From contig CM082592.2 in assembly GCA_040954595.2 (NCBI GenBank), positions 2,418,001 through 2,482,000 of the forward strand: 64,000 nt of DNA. The letters run 5' to 3'. The position numbers and the translations under genes were made by a program. The stretch comes from Balanoglossus misakiensis. Its lineage: Eukaryota > Hemichordata. Positions within the stretch are counted from its first letter, which is position 1; each line of letters opens with the position of its first letter. Positions 45,633 through 59,562 of the stretch are shown in pieces. The notes under the pieces are model-generated. The model had not been told where the DNA came from and made no database searches. It saw nothing but the letters and a program-made list of their open reading frames with translations.

Positions 45633-47450
45633 TGTTACACTAGCCCGGAGACCAGGGCGTCGATTCTAGAAAGGAGATGACGACTCTGGCGTTGCCGAGG
45701 GACATTATGAACGTGTCTTTGGTAATCCAGAACAATGGATGACGCCAAATATTGAACGCACATTTTGCAGACCCGGAAATGCAACAAACTCGCCGCATCA
45801 CCTACAGTAATCATTTGGCCATAACCTTTCGTTTCGTTGGATTTGAAACGAGTGTTTCAAACGGACCTTCCATGTCAGATTCACGGAATGACTGAAGGAG
45901 GACAACATGTTTTCGTCTTTCCTGTGTAATTTTATTATTCGCAACAAACTGTAAAGTTGATCTGTTTAATGATTGCGCTTCCCTTCCTGTTATTGTTAGA
46001 TTATATTCTACTGTGACAGTCGTAAAGTAATTCTCTACGCATATCGTTCAGCAAAGTAAAATTTTATTTCAAAAGAAAAGACTGAGAATTATATTTATAA
46101 CCGGACCAATTATATTTCCACATCTCTCATGCAACCTAACATTCACTCAAGTAGGAGACAGACAAACATAACTCACACTATTACTAGTATCCCGACTAGT
46201 ATTCAGTTTATTTAGAAATCTCACTAAGGGACCGTTCAGTTTTTACGGCCGGGGGGCCCGGCAAGTTTGTGTCATCGGTTTTCAAAATCAGGCCGACCCC
46301 CCCCCCTTCACCCTTTGACAGACCCAAAAATATGATGACCCCCCCCCCCCACGCCGAAAACATTCGCCGTCCTGATCCTATGTACACTGTATGCAATAAA
46401 GGGAATGAGGCTCCTCACACCTCAATTATAAATTTCTTAATGTAATTGAAGTATATAATAGTATATCGTTGCAATAAAGAAATCTATGAACAAATGTAAA
46501 TGACAAGCTTAAGTCAATACAATATTTGTTAGAATTGGTAAAACAAGAAAAGTGGCGGGGGTGGGTGTGGGAGGTGTTGTTCCCCTCCCACATAAGAAAA
46601 TTTTGTAAAATATGTAGCGCAAAGTTGCATTTTAATGAACTCAAAAGCAAATTAACTCAATGTTAGGGAGGACAAATTTTAATTTTGCCACTCCACTCAA
46701 AGTAGGCATCAGGGGTGGGGTGGCAAGAAGTCTGCCCTGGTACACTAGACAAACCAGCAAAAAATGAAATGTGGCGGAGAATGAAGGGGGTGGGTGTGAA
46801 AATTAGAAAATTTTGTAAAATAAGGGGCGCGAAACTGCAATTTTGTGGACTCAAAAGCAAAAGTTCGGTAGCAAAAGTATGTGACCCCCCCTAAACGTTA
46901 AAAAAAACAGATGACCCCCCCCCCCCTTTTGGACTTCAAAATTTAAGTGACCCCCCCTGGATTTTGCCGCCCCCCCCCCCTGGCCGTAAAAACTGAACGA
47001 TCCCTAGAAGCGATAATTTTATTTCGCTTTAAAATGTCTTTTCCAAAGTCGTACGGCTTCTAATGGTGAAATGTTGTTAGAATTACTGCCTTCTACCACG
47101 ATTTCACCAGATCAAAAAACTGCAAAACTTCGCGATTACCAGCAGTAGAACAAGAAACGGACCCTGATTCCCATAATGGGTCAATGTAAAAACACACTGT
47201 CAAAGCACCCTACATGTATGTTATCATGTGTGAAATTCCCGCAACGGGATGTGGGAGTGGTTTTGAAGGTGTATATCATCCAACCACTGGCGCCCGTCAA
47301 CATTTGATAGATCACTCGTTATCCATTCGTTACTAAGCGACCCTGATCGTTGCCAGGGCTACTATCTTTCAGCTCAGCAGGACATTGCTAGACTGTCACC
47401 GGGCGTTGGAATTCTAGAATCGACGCCCTGGTCTCCGGGCTAATGTTACA
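45633..47450. mobile_element. 1.8-kb element with 38-bp terminal inverted repeats, containing another MITE
   Basis: TGTTACACTAGCCCGGAGAC at 45,633, continuing to CGTCGATTCTAGAA, is repeated inverted at 47,412-47,450 (TTCTAGAATCGACGCCCTGG to TGTTACA). Only two mismatches are seen over about 38 bp. The copy-3 G/C-run MITE lies inside. No transposase was recognised. Confidence 0.85.
46226..47006. mobile_element. G/C-run MITE family, copy 3 (complete, nested)
   Basis: Ends CTAAGGGACCGTTCAGTTTT and AAAACTGAACGATCCCTAG are inverted. The interior has the same blocks and several C/G homopolymers as the other copies. It is inserted in the 45,633-47,450 element and so is the younger of the two. Confidence 0.85.
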
Positions 47451-47707
47451 CCACAGTTGTCTGTGGTTACACTTGTACGTTACTAGAATAACTGCTAAAT
47501 TGACATGTTGAGGGCGCTATATACAATGGACGGAACATTCCAAGCTGTTTGCACAGGTGACGCTGCATGTGTTGCAGTTGCACATGATTTTCAGCTTCAT
47601 GTTGATCTCTCCAATACATGCAATACACTGCTTCAAAACCATGGTCTCTTTGCAACAATGTTATTTGATTGACAATGTCTATAATTGATGGAATGTCTAG
47701 AGATGTA

Positions 47708-47875
47708 CAGTGAAACCTGTCATTACGGACACCTCTCTAATAATTAGGACAGATTTTTCAAGACAAAAATCACTGCAGTGTTTGAATAGAATATTACCTG
47801 TCTATCAGGGAAACCTCGATTTTTGAGGACAGATTTTCTGGTCCCAGGGGCGTCCTCAATAGACAGGTTTCACTG
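47708..47875. mobile_element. 168-bp MITE with CAGTG...CACTG ends and TA duplication
   Basis: CAGTGAAACCTGTC at the left and GACAGGTTTCACTG at the right are perfect inverted repeats flanked on both sides by TA (47,706-47,707 and 47,876-47,877). CAGTG ends with a TA target are characteristic of the pogo/Tigger branch of Tc1-mariner elements. Confidence 0.85.
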
Positions 47876-48455
47876 TACATGACTTTAATTTGTTTATGAT
47901 TCTAATGATTCTTTGAACGCATGTTTCGTTTTCTACATGTACTTCAATCCTGTTGTTCTGCATTGTTGACATATAGTCTGGTTTACTAAATAAACTAGGC
48001 AGTTAAACCGGACAGCAGTATTTTGAACAATTATCACTGTTTGTTTTCATGATTGGAATTTTTTATGGTTATTCCTAGTAAAATATTCCCTATGTTGCTT
48101 GTAACCACAAGTAACCTCTCAACTCGCCATCTACTAAATGTGTAGCCAGGTTGATAATTTATTTATTTATCACTTGATATTTATTTATTTATCACTGCTG
48201 GCTCCTTCATTGTGACCCAGTTTTGTATCACGTGCTACATAATATCAAAGTCCAACCTTCTCTGCTGGCTTGAAGCCTGCTTCGTCGCGCACCGCTTCAC
48301 CACATCACTCCTACTGGCATATGTGGATCTGGTTATGAAGTCCTGTATCTGACTGAGTAAGCTAAGTTTACCATTATCATGAAATCCCATTTGGGGCCCA
48401 ATTCACTGTTTGGTTGGATTCAACTCAGCTCGTGTACAGGTCTGTGTGTACCTAT

Positions 48456-48550
48456 AGCCTGGTCCCATACCAGTGTGTTTTAGATATATAGAAATTCACA
48501 CACTGTGTGTAAGTCTATATCTAAAACACACTGGGTATGGTGACCAGGCT
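48456..48550. mobile_element. Hairpin MITE
   Basis: AGCCTGGTCCCATACC and CCAGTGTGTTTTAGATATA pair with TATATCTAAAACACACTGG, GGTATGG and ACCAGGCT, with a short loop. Confidence 0.85.
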
Positions 48551-48650
48551 ACGTCAGAGTCAAAACCATGTGGTGGCCTCGTTGCCATGACATCTCATTT
48601 TGAATTCTATTGACTTGCAGATCTAAAAAATGGAAGATAGTTGACTCTGT

Positions 48651-48740
48651 GGCCAGACGGCCCTTGTGTGTGAGTCTATCTAAACACACTGGTGGCCAGA
48701 CGGCCCTTGTGTGTGAGTCTATCTAAACACACTGGGTGTA
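48651..48740. repeat. Two direct copies of a 43-bp repeat
   Basis: GGCCAGACGGCCCTTGTGTG followed by TGAGTCTATCTAAACACACT occurs twice in succession. The second half is related to the arm of the hairpin at 48,456-48,550. Confidence 0.9.
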
Positions 48741-49615
48741 ACCAACTAGGCTATAAAAATATGCACAGAATTACACTTCAGTTTTTGTAGCCCAGAATTT
48801 TCAGTTCAATTCAGTTCAGTTCATGTCATGTAGTTAGTCCAAACAAATGAACAGAATGTTGTTGTCTTTTTGGGGGTCCAGATTGAAAAGGAAATGGCTA
48901 AATAAACACCGTCAAGTTGACTTTTACTGTCCTGCGCATGCACGGCTCGACGTTGGGTGAGTACGATTCCCGGTGATGGGACCCTTGACCTTAGTGAGGG
49001 GGTCAGTACTGTGGACTGACTGACCTACCTGCAGAGTCTGACCTGACAATACGGTGTTGGTCAGACTTCTTTAGGTAGGTTAAAATTATATATGCTAGCT
49101 GGACTCTGTGTGGAGAATGAACGTATCTGTCAAGGAACTCCTAAATCCATAGCTACATGTATAGCATTTCACAGAAATGTTCACACCACTTTTTCAATAC
49201 ACTACAATGCGCGTGTAAAATTTTACAGGAAGTGTGTCACCGTGGCATTTCGGGTTCAGTTTTCAGATCTCATATTGGAGATCTCATATTTTTGCGCATC
49301 GTGCAAATGTGGTCTAATAAAAGAAAAGATGCCCTGCATGAAAAGCGACATACATATTCAATTATATTACCATGGCCTGTGAGTCACATTTTAATTGGTC
49401 GAGATGAACGACGTCACTGACCACAAATACTCAGTAGTGGTTTGTTTACATGCCCGTAAATCTGAATAGTAATATAAGCATACATTTCAGTGAATACAAC
49501 ATTTTGCGTAACACAAGTTCCGGGGCCCCTAGTCTTTTGCGTAGAACATTTTCGTAAATTTTGATGGTTTTCTTGAGTTCGTTGGCAATATAATGGAAAT
49601 AACCGACTCCGCCCC

Positions 49616-49738
49616 GACCATTAACGTTTGATTATGGGCGCAGGCTCGAAGACAGCCAAAAATTCATGGGCTTGGAAGCCTCGCCCATGAATTTTTGGCT
49701 TTCCTCTCGCCCTTGCCCATAAACAAACGTTAATGGTC
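49616..49738. mobile_element. Hairpin MITE
   Basis: GACCATTAACGTTTG...TATGGGC and AGCCAAAAATTCATGGGC on the left pair with GCCCATGAATTTTTGGCT and GCCCATAAACAAACGTTAAT...GGTC on the right. Confidence 0.85.
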
Positions 49739-49816
49739 TATAAAGCATGTCATTACAAATGTATTACGATTGAATTCTTATTGTTTTAGCGTTTTAGCGT
49801 TTTAGCAAAGGTTACC

Positions 49817-50143
49817 ATGGCATCAAAACTCCCAGATGAGAAGAAAATTAGTGGAGGAAGAACAAGAGGTAGACACATAATTTTCTATGGTATATTATGC
49901 GAAAACAATGGGAAATCAAAAACACACTTAAATTGCAACTTACTCCGATACGAGAAAATCAACTACACGGTCCATTATTATCCCAACTGGCGTGTTTTTT
50001 TTAATGTGTGTTACAAGCCCAGCGGAAAAAAACACGCTAGTCCGGAATCCAGACTAATTAATATGATGTCAGAGTGCTCTTCTATTTATCTAAAGTATTT
50101 AAAATCGGAAATTCATATTCATATCAGAGCTAAACGACTTTGA
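49817..50143 (+). CDS. Isolated 108-codon open frame, uncertain
   Basis: ATG in a good initiation context (ACCATGG) opens a frame reading MASKLPDEKKISGGRTRG and continuing to 108 codons. The first 18 codons are basic and protein-like. A possible donor (AAGAG|GTAGAC) follows directly, so this could be a first coding exon on the same strand as the downstream array. The remainder of the frame is AT-driven (Asn, Tyr, Ile, Lys). No family was recognised. Confidence 0.25.
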   Translation: MASKLPDEKKISGGRTRGRHIIFYGILCENNGKSKTHLNCNLLRYEKINYTVHYYPNWRVFFNVCYKPSGKKHASPESRLINMMSECSSIYLKYLKSEIHIHIRAKRL

Positions 50144-50149
50144 ATTTAA

Positions 50150-50870
50150 TTTTATTAAGCAAAAACACAGATTTTACAATCAACACAGGAAATTTCCCGG
50201 TGCTTTTGAACAACCTTCAGATGCAACAGTAACCCACATTTTGACTAAAAAAGACATGTCCAAGAATTGGTAATCTGTTGGAATATATACATGGGCTGAT
50301 GTTTTGGAATTTGACCACGCATCTCGTTAAAATATAGACTGAGTCCCCCCCCCCATCCTGGGGATGGGGGACTGTCTGTCTGTCTACCAGTGTCATCGAT
50401 CGATCTAAAGAACAGCTTATATCATATATTTTTTAAAACGTGGACAAGTATTGATTGGGGATGGCCTGACCTGATTGTATTTTTGTGGGCGTGGTTTGCA
50501 TATAAATGAACTTTTCTAGACTATTCCTTTTAAATAATAATTATGTACGTAGAGAAACATGACAGTGTTAACAAATACAGAGTTAAACTGCACCTACTTT
50601 GATGAAACCTGAAATGAATTTAAACATCACAAGGATAGGATGGCACATGATGCTAGTCATGCCGACTAATTACTAATTTGCATATGAATGAATTAAAAAA
50701 AAATTAAAACTATATTTGCGAAACAACAGCACATTACTGCACCAATGTGATAAACTTACCAGAAATATGATTCACATTTAATTTGGAATGAAATAAGTAA
50801 CAGATCTATAGATAATTTTATAGTTTATAGATAATAAAACTGATATTCAACTAAACAGTCATCTGAAAGT
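50150..50870. other. Unassigned AT-rich stretch
   Basis: Contains a short C/G hairpin near 50,345-50,370 (CCCCCATCC and GGATGGGGG). Nothing else recognised. Confidence 0.4.
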
Positions 50871-50874
50871 ATTC

Positions 50875-50894
50875 TCCCTCTATCTCTCTGTCTC

Positions 50895-50931
<37 letters not shown>

Positions 50932-51215
50932 TAACTTTTCAAGAGGTGAGTGTATACGCCAATTTCATTTGAAATTTACAGTATTACAGTAGATATTCCT
51001 GAATAGTCGGAATGTGGATGTGATGAAGTTCAGCCCAAAGTTCAATGAGTTCACTTATACATACACATTTTAATAGATTAGTATTTGGGTTTTAAAAAAG
51101 ATACACAAGGAAATCTCGAAACTCATTGCAAACACTGACAGCTTCCATATCCCTTTTGATGTCTCGCCAGGGTATTATTTTCACACATATTCATTCTCTC
51201 TCTCTCTCTCTCCTT
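50875..51215. repeat. TC-rich microsatellites preceding the array
   Basis: Tracts of TCTC/TGTC at about 50,878-50,932 and 51,194-51,213. The second is the pyrimidine tract of the first partial array unit. Confidence 0.8.
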
Positions 51216-51383
51216 TCAAATTTACATTGACTATTAGTAAAAAATTAGAATCTGCAAATTACAGGAAACTTCCTCCCATGCCTGAAGGAATTTAAAAAAT
51301 AAATGTCTCTATCTTCCTCCTTTTCTTTCTTCTTCTCTGTCTCTGTCTCTCTGTCTGTCTGTCTCTCTCTCTCACTATCTCTG

Positions 51384-51422
<39 letters not shown>

Positions 51423-51630
51423 ATCCCTCTTTCATATCCAGGAGGTATGTATATACCCTACTATTATCATTTTAGTCGAGGAATTAGTTGTTGATTTCCT
51501 TTCAAATTTACTCTAGCTATTATTAAAATTTAGAATCTGCGAATTACCGGAAATTTCCTCCCATGCCTGAAGGAATTTAAAAAATAAATGTTTCTCTCTT
51601 CCTCCTTTTCTTTCTTCTTCTCTCCCTCAT

Positions 51631-51679
<49 letters not shown>

Positions 51680-51869
51680 GTCTCTATCTCTCTCTCTCTG
51701 TCTATCCCTCTTTCATATCCAGGAGGTATGTATATACCCTACTTTTATCATTTTAGTCCAGGAATTAGTTGTTGATTTCCTTTCAAATTTACTCTAGCTA
51801 TTACTAAAAATTAAGAATCTGCGAATTACCGTAAATTTCCTCTCATGCCTGAAGGAATTTAAAAAATAA

Positions 51870-51922
51870 ATGTCTCTCTCCCTTATTGTCTTTCTTTCTC
51901 TCTCTCTCACTCACTATCTCTG

Positions 51923-51955
<33 letters not shown>

Positions 51956-53121
51956 TTCATATCCAGCTGGTGAGTCTATAAATGTACCCAACTTTTATCA
52001 TTTTAGTCGAGGAATTAGTTGTTGATTTCCTTTAAAATTTACATTAGCAATTACTAAAAATTTAGATTCTGCGAATTACCGGATATTTCGTCCCATGCCT
52101 GAAGGAATTTAAAAAATAAATGTCTCTCTCTTCCTCATTTTCCCTCTTCTTCTCGCTCTCTCTCGCTCTCTCTCTCTCTCATCTATACAGCGTGTAAGTA
52201 TAATATACCGTACTTTTATCATTTTAGTCGAGGAATTAATTGTTGATTTCCTTTATAATTAACATTTAGCTATTACTAAAAATGTAGATTTTGCGAATTA
52301 CCGGATATTTCCTCTCATGCCTAAAGGAATTTAAAAAATAAATGTCTCTATCTTCCTCCTTTTCTTTCTTCTTCTCTTCCTCTCCCTCATTGTCTCTCTC
52401 TCTCTCTCACTATCTCTGTCTCTATCCCTCTCTCTCTGTCTATCCCTCTTTCATATCCAGGAGGTATGTATATACCCTACTTTTATCATTTTAGTCCAGG
52501 AATTAGTTGTTGATTTCCTTTCAAATTTACTCTAGCTATTACTAAAAATTAAGAATCTGCGAATTACCGTAAATTTCCTCTCATGCCTGAAGGAATTTAA
52601 AAAATAAATGTCTCTCTCCCTTATTGTCTTTCTTTCTCTCTCTCTCACTCACTATCCCTCTCTCTCTGTCTATCCCTCTTTCATATCCAGGAGGTATGTA
52701 TATACCCTACTTTTATCATTTTAGTCCAGGAATTAGTTATTGATTTCCTTTCAAATTTACTCTAGCTATTACTAAAAATTAAGAATCTGCGAATTACCGT
52801 AAATTTCCTCTCATGCCTGAAGGAATTTAAAAAATAAATGTCTCTCTCTTCCTCCTTTTTCTTTCTTCTTCTCTGTCTCTGTCTCTCTATCTGTCTCCCT
52901 CTCTCTGATATCCAGCTGGTGAGTCTATACATGTACCATACTTTTATCATTTTAGTCCAGGAATTAGTTATTGATTTCCTTTCAAATTTACTCTAGCTAT
53001 TACTAAAAATTAAGAATCTGCGAATTACCGTAAATTTCCTCTCATGCCTGAAGGAATTTAAAAAATAAATGTCTCTCTCCCTTATTGTCTTTCTTTCTCT
53101 CTCTCTCACTCACTATCTCTG

Positions 53122-53179
<58 letters not shown>

Positions 53180-53613
53180 ATATCCAGCTGGTGAGTCTAT
53201 AAATGTACCCAACTTTTATCATTTTAGTCGAGGAATTAGTTGTTGATTTCCTTTAAAATTTACATTAGCAATTACTAAAAATTTAGATTCTGCGAATTAC
53301 CGGATATTTCGTCCCATGCCTGAAGGAATTTAAAAAATAAATGTCTCTCTCTTCCTCATTTTCCCTCTTCTTCTCGCTCTCTCTCGCTCTCTCTCTCTCT
53401 CATCTATACAGCGTGTAAGTATAATATACCGTACTTTTATCATTTTAGTCGAGGAATTAATTGTTGATTTCCTTTATAATTAACATTTAGCTATTACTAA
53501 AAATGTAGATTCTGCGAATTACCGGATATTTCCTCTCATGCCTAAAGGAATTTAAAAAATAAATGTCTCTATCTTCCTCCTTTTCTTTCTTCTTCTCTTC
53601 CTCTCCCTCATTG

Positions 53614-53646
<33 letters not shown>

Positions 53647-53889
53647 GTCTCTATCCCTCTCTCTCTGTCTATCCCTCTTTCATATCCAGGAGGTATGTAT
53701 ATACCCTACTTTTATCATTTTAGTCCAGGAATTAGTTGTTGATTTCCTTTCAAATTTACTCTAGCTATTACTAAAAATTAAGAATCTGAGAATTACCGTA
53801 AATTTCCTCTCATGCCTGAAGGAATTTAAAAAATAAATGTCTCTCTCCCTTATTGTCTTTCTTTCTCTCTCTCTCACTCACTATCTCTG

Positions 53890-53933
<44 letters not shown>

Positions 53934-54367
53934 ATATCCAGCTGGTGAGTCTATAAATGTACCCAACTTTTATCATTTTAGTCGAGGAATTAGTTGTTGA
54001 TTTCCTTTAAAATTTACATTAGCAATTACTAAAAATTTAGATTCTGCGAATTACCGGATATTTCGTCCCATGCCTGAAGGAATTTAAAAAATAAATGTCT
54101 CTCTCTTCCTCATTTTCCCTCTTCTTCTCGCTCTCTCTCGCTCTCTCTCTCTCTCATCTATACAGCGTGTAAGTATAATATACCGTACTTTTATCATTTT
54201 AGTCGAGGAATTAATTGTTGATTTCCTTTATAATTAACATTTAGCTATTACTAAAAATGTAGATTCTGCGAATTACCGGATATTTCCTCTCATGCCTAAA
54301 GGAATTTAAAAAATAAATGTCTCTATCTTCCTCCTTTTCTTTCTTCTTCTCTTCCTCTCCCTCATTG

Positions 54368-54398
<31 letters not shown>

Positions 54399-54600
54399 GT
54401 CTCTATCCCTCTCTCCCTGTCTATCCCTCTTTCATATCCAGGAGGTATGTATATACCCTACTTTTATCATTTTAGTCCAGGAATTAGTTGTTGATTTCCT
54501 TTCAAATTTATATTAGCTATTACTAAAAATTTAGAATCTGCGAATTACCGTAAATTTCCTCTCATGCCTGAAGGAATTTAAAAAATAAATGTCTCTCTCT
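51870..54600 (+). repeat. Higher-order repeat inside the array
   Basis: A block of three unit types in fixed order (CTG/GTGAGT, CGT/GTAAGT, GAG/GTATGT), about 750-770 bp long and beginning CTCCCTTATTGTCTTTCTTT, occurs at about 51,870, 53,070 and 53,840, with a shorter version at 52,610. The copies are nearly identical, so part of the array has grown by multi-unit duplication. Confidence 0.75.
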
Positions 54601-54819
54601 TCCTCCTTTTTCTTTCTTCTTCTCTGTCTCTGTCTCTCTATCTGTCTCCCTCTCTCTGATATCCAGCTGGTGAGTCTATACATGTACCATACTTTTATCA
54701 TTTTAGTCCAGGAAGTAGTTGATGATCTCCTTTCAAATTTACATTGGCTTTTACTAAGAATTTACAATCTGCAAATTACAGGAAAGTTCCTCCCATGCCT
54801 GAAGGAATTTAAAAAATAA

Positions 54820-54916
<97 letters not shown>

Positions 54917-56094
54917 TTTCATATCCAGCTTGTGAGTCTATACATGTACCCTACTTTTATCATTTTAGTCGAGGAATTAATTGTTGATTTCCTTTAAAAT
55001 TTACATTAGCTATTACTAAATATTTAGAATCTGCGAATTACCGGAAATTTCCTCCCATGCCTGAAGGAATTTACAAAATAAATGTCTCTCTCTTCCTCCT
55101 TTTTCTTTCTTCTTCTCTGTCTCTGTCTCTCTGTCTGTCTCCCTCTCTCTGATATCCAGTCGGTGAGTCTATACATGTACCATACTTTTATCATTTTAGT
55201 CCAGGAATTAGTTGATGATCTCCTTTCAAATTTACATTGGCTTTTACTAATAATTTAGAATCTGCAAATTACAGGAAAGTTCCTCCCATGCCTGAAGGAA
55301 TTTAAAAAATAAATGTTTCTCTCTTCCTCCTTTTCTTTCTTCTTCTCTGTCTCTGTCTCTCTGTCTGTCTCTCTCTCTCTGACATCCAGCTGGTGAGTCT
55401 ATACATGTACCATACTTTTATCATTTTTGTTGAGGAATAAGTTAATGATCTCGTTTCAAATTTACATTGGCTTTTACTAATAATTTACAATCTGCAAATT
55501 ACAGGAAATTTCCTCCCATGCCTGAAGGAATTTAAAAAATAAATGTCTCTCTCTCCCTAATTGTCTCTCTCTCTCTATCTCTCTTTCATATCCAGGAGGT
55601 ATGTATATTCCCTACTTTTATCATTTTAGTCGAGGAATTAGTTGTTGATTTCCTTTCAAATTTACATTAGCTATTACTAATAATTTACAATCTGCAAATT
55701 ACAGGAAAATTCCTCCCATGCCTGAAGGAATTTAAAAAATAAATGTCTCTCTCTCCCTAATTGTCTCTCTCTCTCTATCTCTCTTTCATATCCAGGAGGT
55801 ATGTATATTCCCTACTTTTATCATTTTAGTCGAGGAATTAGTTGTTGATTTCCTTTCAAATTTACATTAGCTATTACTAACAATTTAGAATCTGCGAATT
55901 ACCGGAAATTTCCTATCATGCCTGAATACTTTTTTCATTTTAGTTGAGGTATTAGTTGTTGATTTCCTTTCAAATTTACATTGGCTTTTACTAATAATTT
56001 AGAATCTCCGAATTACCGGAAATTTCCTCCCATGCCTGAAGGAATTTAAAAAATAAATGTCTCTCTCTTCCTCCTATTTCTTTCTTCTTCTCTG

Positions 56095-56125
<31 letters not shown>

Positions 56126-56300
56126 GATATCCAGCTGTTGAGTCTATACATGTACCATACTTTTATCATTTTAGTCCAGGAAGTAGTTGATGATCTCCTT
56201 TCAAATTTACATTGGCTTTTACTAAGAATTTACAATCTGCAAATTACAGGAAAGTTCCTCCCATGCCTAAAGGAATTTAAAAAATAAATGTTTCTCTATT

Positions 56301-56377
<77 letters not shown>

Positions 56378-56600
56378 GTCTGTCTCTCTCTCTCTCTGAT
56401 ATCCAGTTGGTGAGTCTATACATGTACCATACTTTTATCATTTTAGTCCAGGAATTAGTTGATGATCTCCTTTCAAATTTTCATTGGCTTTTACTAATAA
56501 TTTAGAATCTGCGAATTACCCGAAATTTCCTCTCATGCCTGAAGGAATTAAAAAAATAAATGTTTCTCTCTTCCTCCTTTTCTTTCTTCTTCTCTGTCTC

Positions 56601-56631
<31 letters not shown>

Positions 56632-56821
56632 GATATCCAGTCGGTGAGTCTATACATGTACCATACTTTTATCATTTTAGTCCAGGATTTAGTTGATGAT
56701 CTCCTTTAAAATTTACATCGGCTTAAACTAATAATTTACAATCTGCAAATTACAGGAAAGTTCCTCCCATGCCTAAAGGAATTTAAAAAATAAATGTTTC
56801 TCTCTTCCTCCTTTTCTTTCT

Positions 56822-56909
<88 letters not shown>

Positions 56910-57333
56910 CAGTCGGTGAGTCTATACATGTACCATACTTTTATCATTTTAGTCCAGGATTTAGTTGATGATCTCCTTTAAAATTTACATCGGCTTTTAC
57001 TAATAATTTACAATCTGCAAATTACAGGAAAGTTCCTCCCATGCCTGAAGGAATTTAAAAATTAAATGTCTCTCTCCCTCATTGTCTCTCTCTCTTTATC
57101 ACTATCTCTCTTTCTCTATCTATCCCTCTTTCATATGCAGGAGGTATGTATATACCCTACTTTTTTCATTTTAGTTGAGGAATTAGTTGTTGATTTCTTT
57201 TCAAATTTACACAAATTTAGCTATTACTAAAAATTTAGAATCTGCGAATTACCCGAAATTTCCTCTCATGCCTGAAGGAATTTAAAAAATAAATGTTCCT
57301 CTCTTCCTCCTTTTCTTTCTTCTTCTCTGTCTC

Positions 57334-57376
<43 letters not shown>

Positions 57377-57557
57377 CAGTCGGTGAGTCTATACATGTAC
57401 CATACTTTTATCATTTTAGTCCAGGATTTAGTTGATGATCTCCTTTAAAATTTACATCGGCTTTTACTAATAATTTACAATCTGCAAATTACAGGAAAGT
57501 TCCTCCCATGCCTAAAGGAATTTAAAAAATAAATGTTTCTCTCTTCCTCCTTTTCTT

Positions 57558-57653
<96 letters not shown>

Positions 57654-57846
57654 CAGTCGGTGAGTCTATACATGTACCATACTTTTATCATTTTAGTCCA
57701 GGAATTAGTTGATGATCTCCTTTCAAATTTACATTAGCTATTACTAATAATTTACAATCTGCAAATTACAGGAAAGTTCCTCCCATGCCTAAAGGAATTT
57801 AAAAAATAAATGTTTCTCTCTTCCTCCTTTTCTTTCTTCTTCTTCT

Positions 57847-57908
<62 letters not shown>

Positions 57909-59270
57909 CAGTCGGTGAGTCTATACATGTACCATACTTTTATCATTTTAGTCCAGGATTTAGTTGATGATCTCCTTTCAAATTTACATTGGCTTTTACT
58001 AATAATTTACAATCTGCAAATTACAGGAAAGTTCCTCCCATGCCTAAAGGAATTTAAAAAATAAATGTTTCTCTCTTCCTCCTTTTCTTTCTTCTTTTCT
58101 GTCTCTGTCTCTCTGTCTGTCTCTCTCTCTCTCTCTCTGATATCCAGTTGGTGAGTCTATACATGTACCATACTTTTATCATTTTAGTCCAGGAATTAGT
58201 TGATGATCTCAATTCAAATTTACATTGGCTTTTACTAATAATTTACAATCTGCAAATTACAGGAAAGTTCCTCCATGCCTAAAGGAATTTAAAAAATAAA
58301 TGTTTCTCTCTTCCTCCTTTTCTTTCTTCTTTTCTGTCTCTGTCTCTCTGTCTGTCTCTCTCTCTCTCTCTCTGATATCCAGTCGGTGAGTCTATACATG
58401 TACCATACTTTTATAATTTTAGTCCAGGAATTAGTTGATGATCTCCTTTCAAATTTACGTTGGCTTTTACTAATAATTTACAATCTGCAAATTACAGGAA
58501 AGTTCCTCCCATGCCTAAAGGAATTTAAAAATAAATGTTTCTCTCTTCCTCCTTTTTTTTCTTCTTCTCTGACTCTGTCTCTCTGTCTGTCTCTCTCTCT
58601 CTCTGATATCCAGTCGGTGAGTCTATACATATACCATACTTTTATCATTTTAGTCCAAGATTTAGTTGATGATCTCCTTTAAAATTTACATCGGCTTTTA
58701 CTAATAATTTACAATCTGCAAATTACAGGAAAGTTCCTCCCATGCCTGAAGGAATTTAAAAATTAAATGTCTCTCTCCCTCATTGTCTCTCTCTCTTTAT
58801 CACTATCTCTCTTTCTCTATCTATCCCTCTTTCATATGCAGGAGGTATGTATATACCCTACTTTTTTCATTTTAGTTGAGGAATTAGTTGTTGATTTCTT
58901 TTCAAATTTACATTAAGCTATTACTAAAAATTTAGAATCTGCGAATTACCGAAATTTCGTCCCATGCCTGAAGGAATTAAAAAAATAAATGTCTCTCTTG
59001 ACTCCCTCCTTCTCCCTCTTTCCCTGTTTCTGTCTCTGTCTGTCTGTCTGTTTTTCTGTCTCTCTCTCTCTCATCAATACAGCGTGTAAGTATAATATAC
59101 CCTACTTTTATCATTTTAGTCGAGGAATTAGTTGTTGATTTCCTTTCAATTTTACATTAGCTATTACTAAAAATTTAGAATCTGCGAATTACCGGAAATT
59201 TCCTCCCATGCCTGAAGGAATTTAAAAAATAAATGTCTCTCTCTTCCTCCTTTTTCTTTCTTCTTCTCTG

Positions 59271-59301
<31 letters not shown>

Positions 59302-59495
59302 GATATCCAGCTGGTGAGTCTATACATGTACCATACTTTTATCATTTTAGTCCAGGAAGTAGTTGATGATCTCCTTTCAAATTTACATTGGCTTTTACTA
59401 AGAATTTACAATCTGCAATTACAGGAAAGTTCCTCCCATGCCTGAAGGAATTTAAAAAATAAATGTCTCTCTCCCTCATTGTCTATGTCTCTCTA

Positions 59496-59562
<67 letters not shown>

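Noticed and set aside
44198-47006. Proline- or glycine-rich open frames near 44,822-45,055, 46,208-46,396 and 25,704-25,928
   Set aside because: They run through C/G homopolymers of the G/C-run MITE family and differ in frame between copies.
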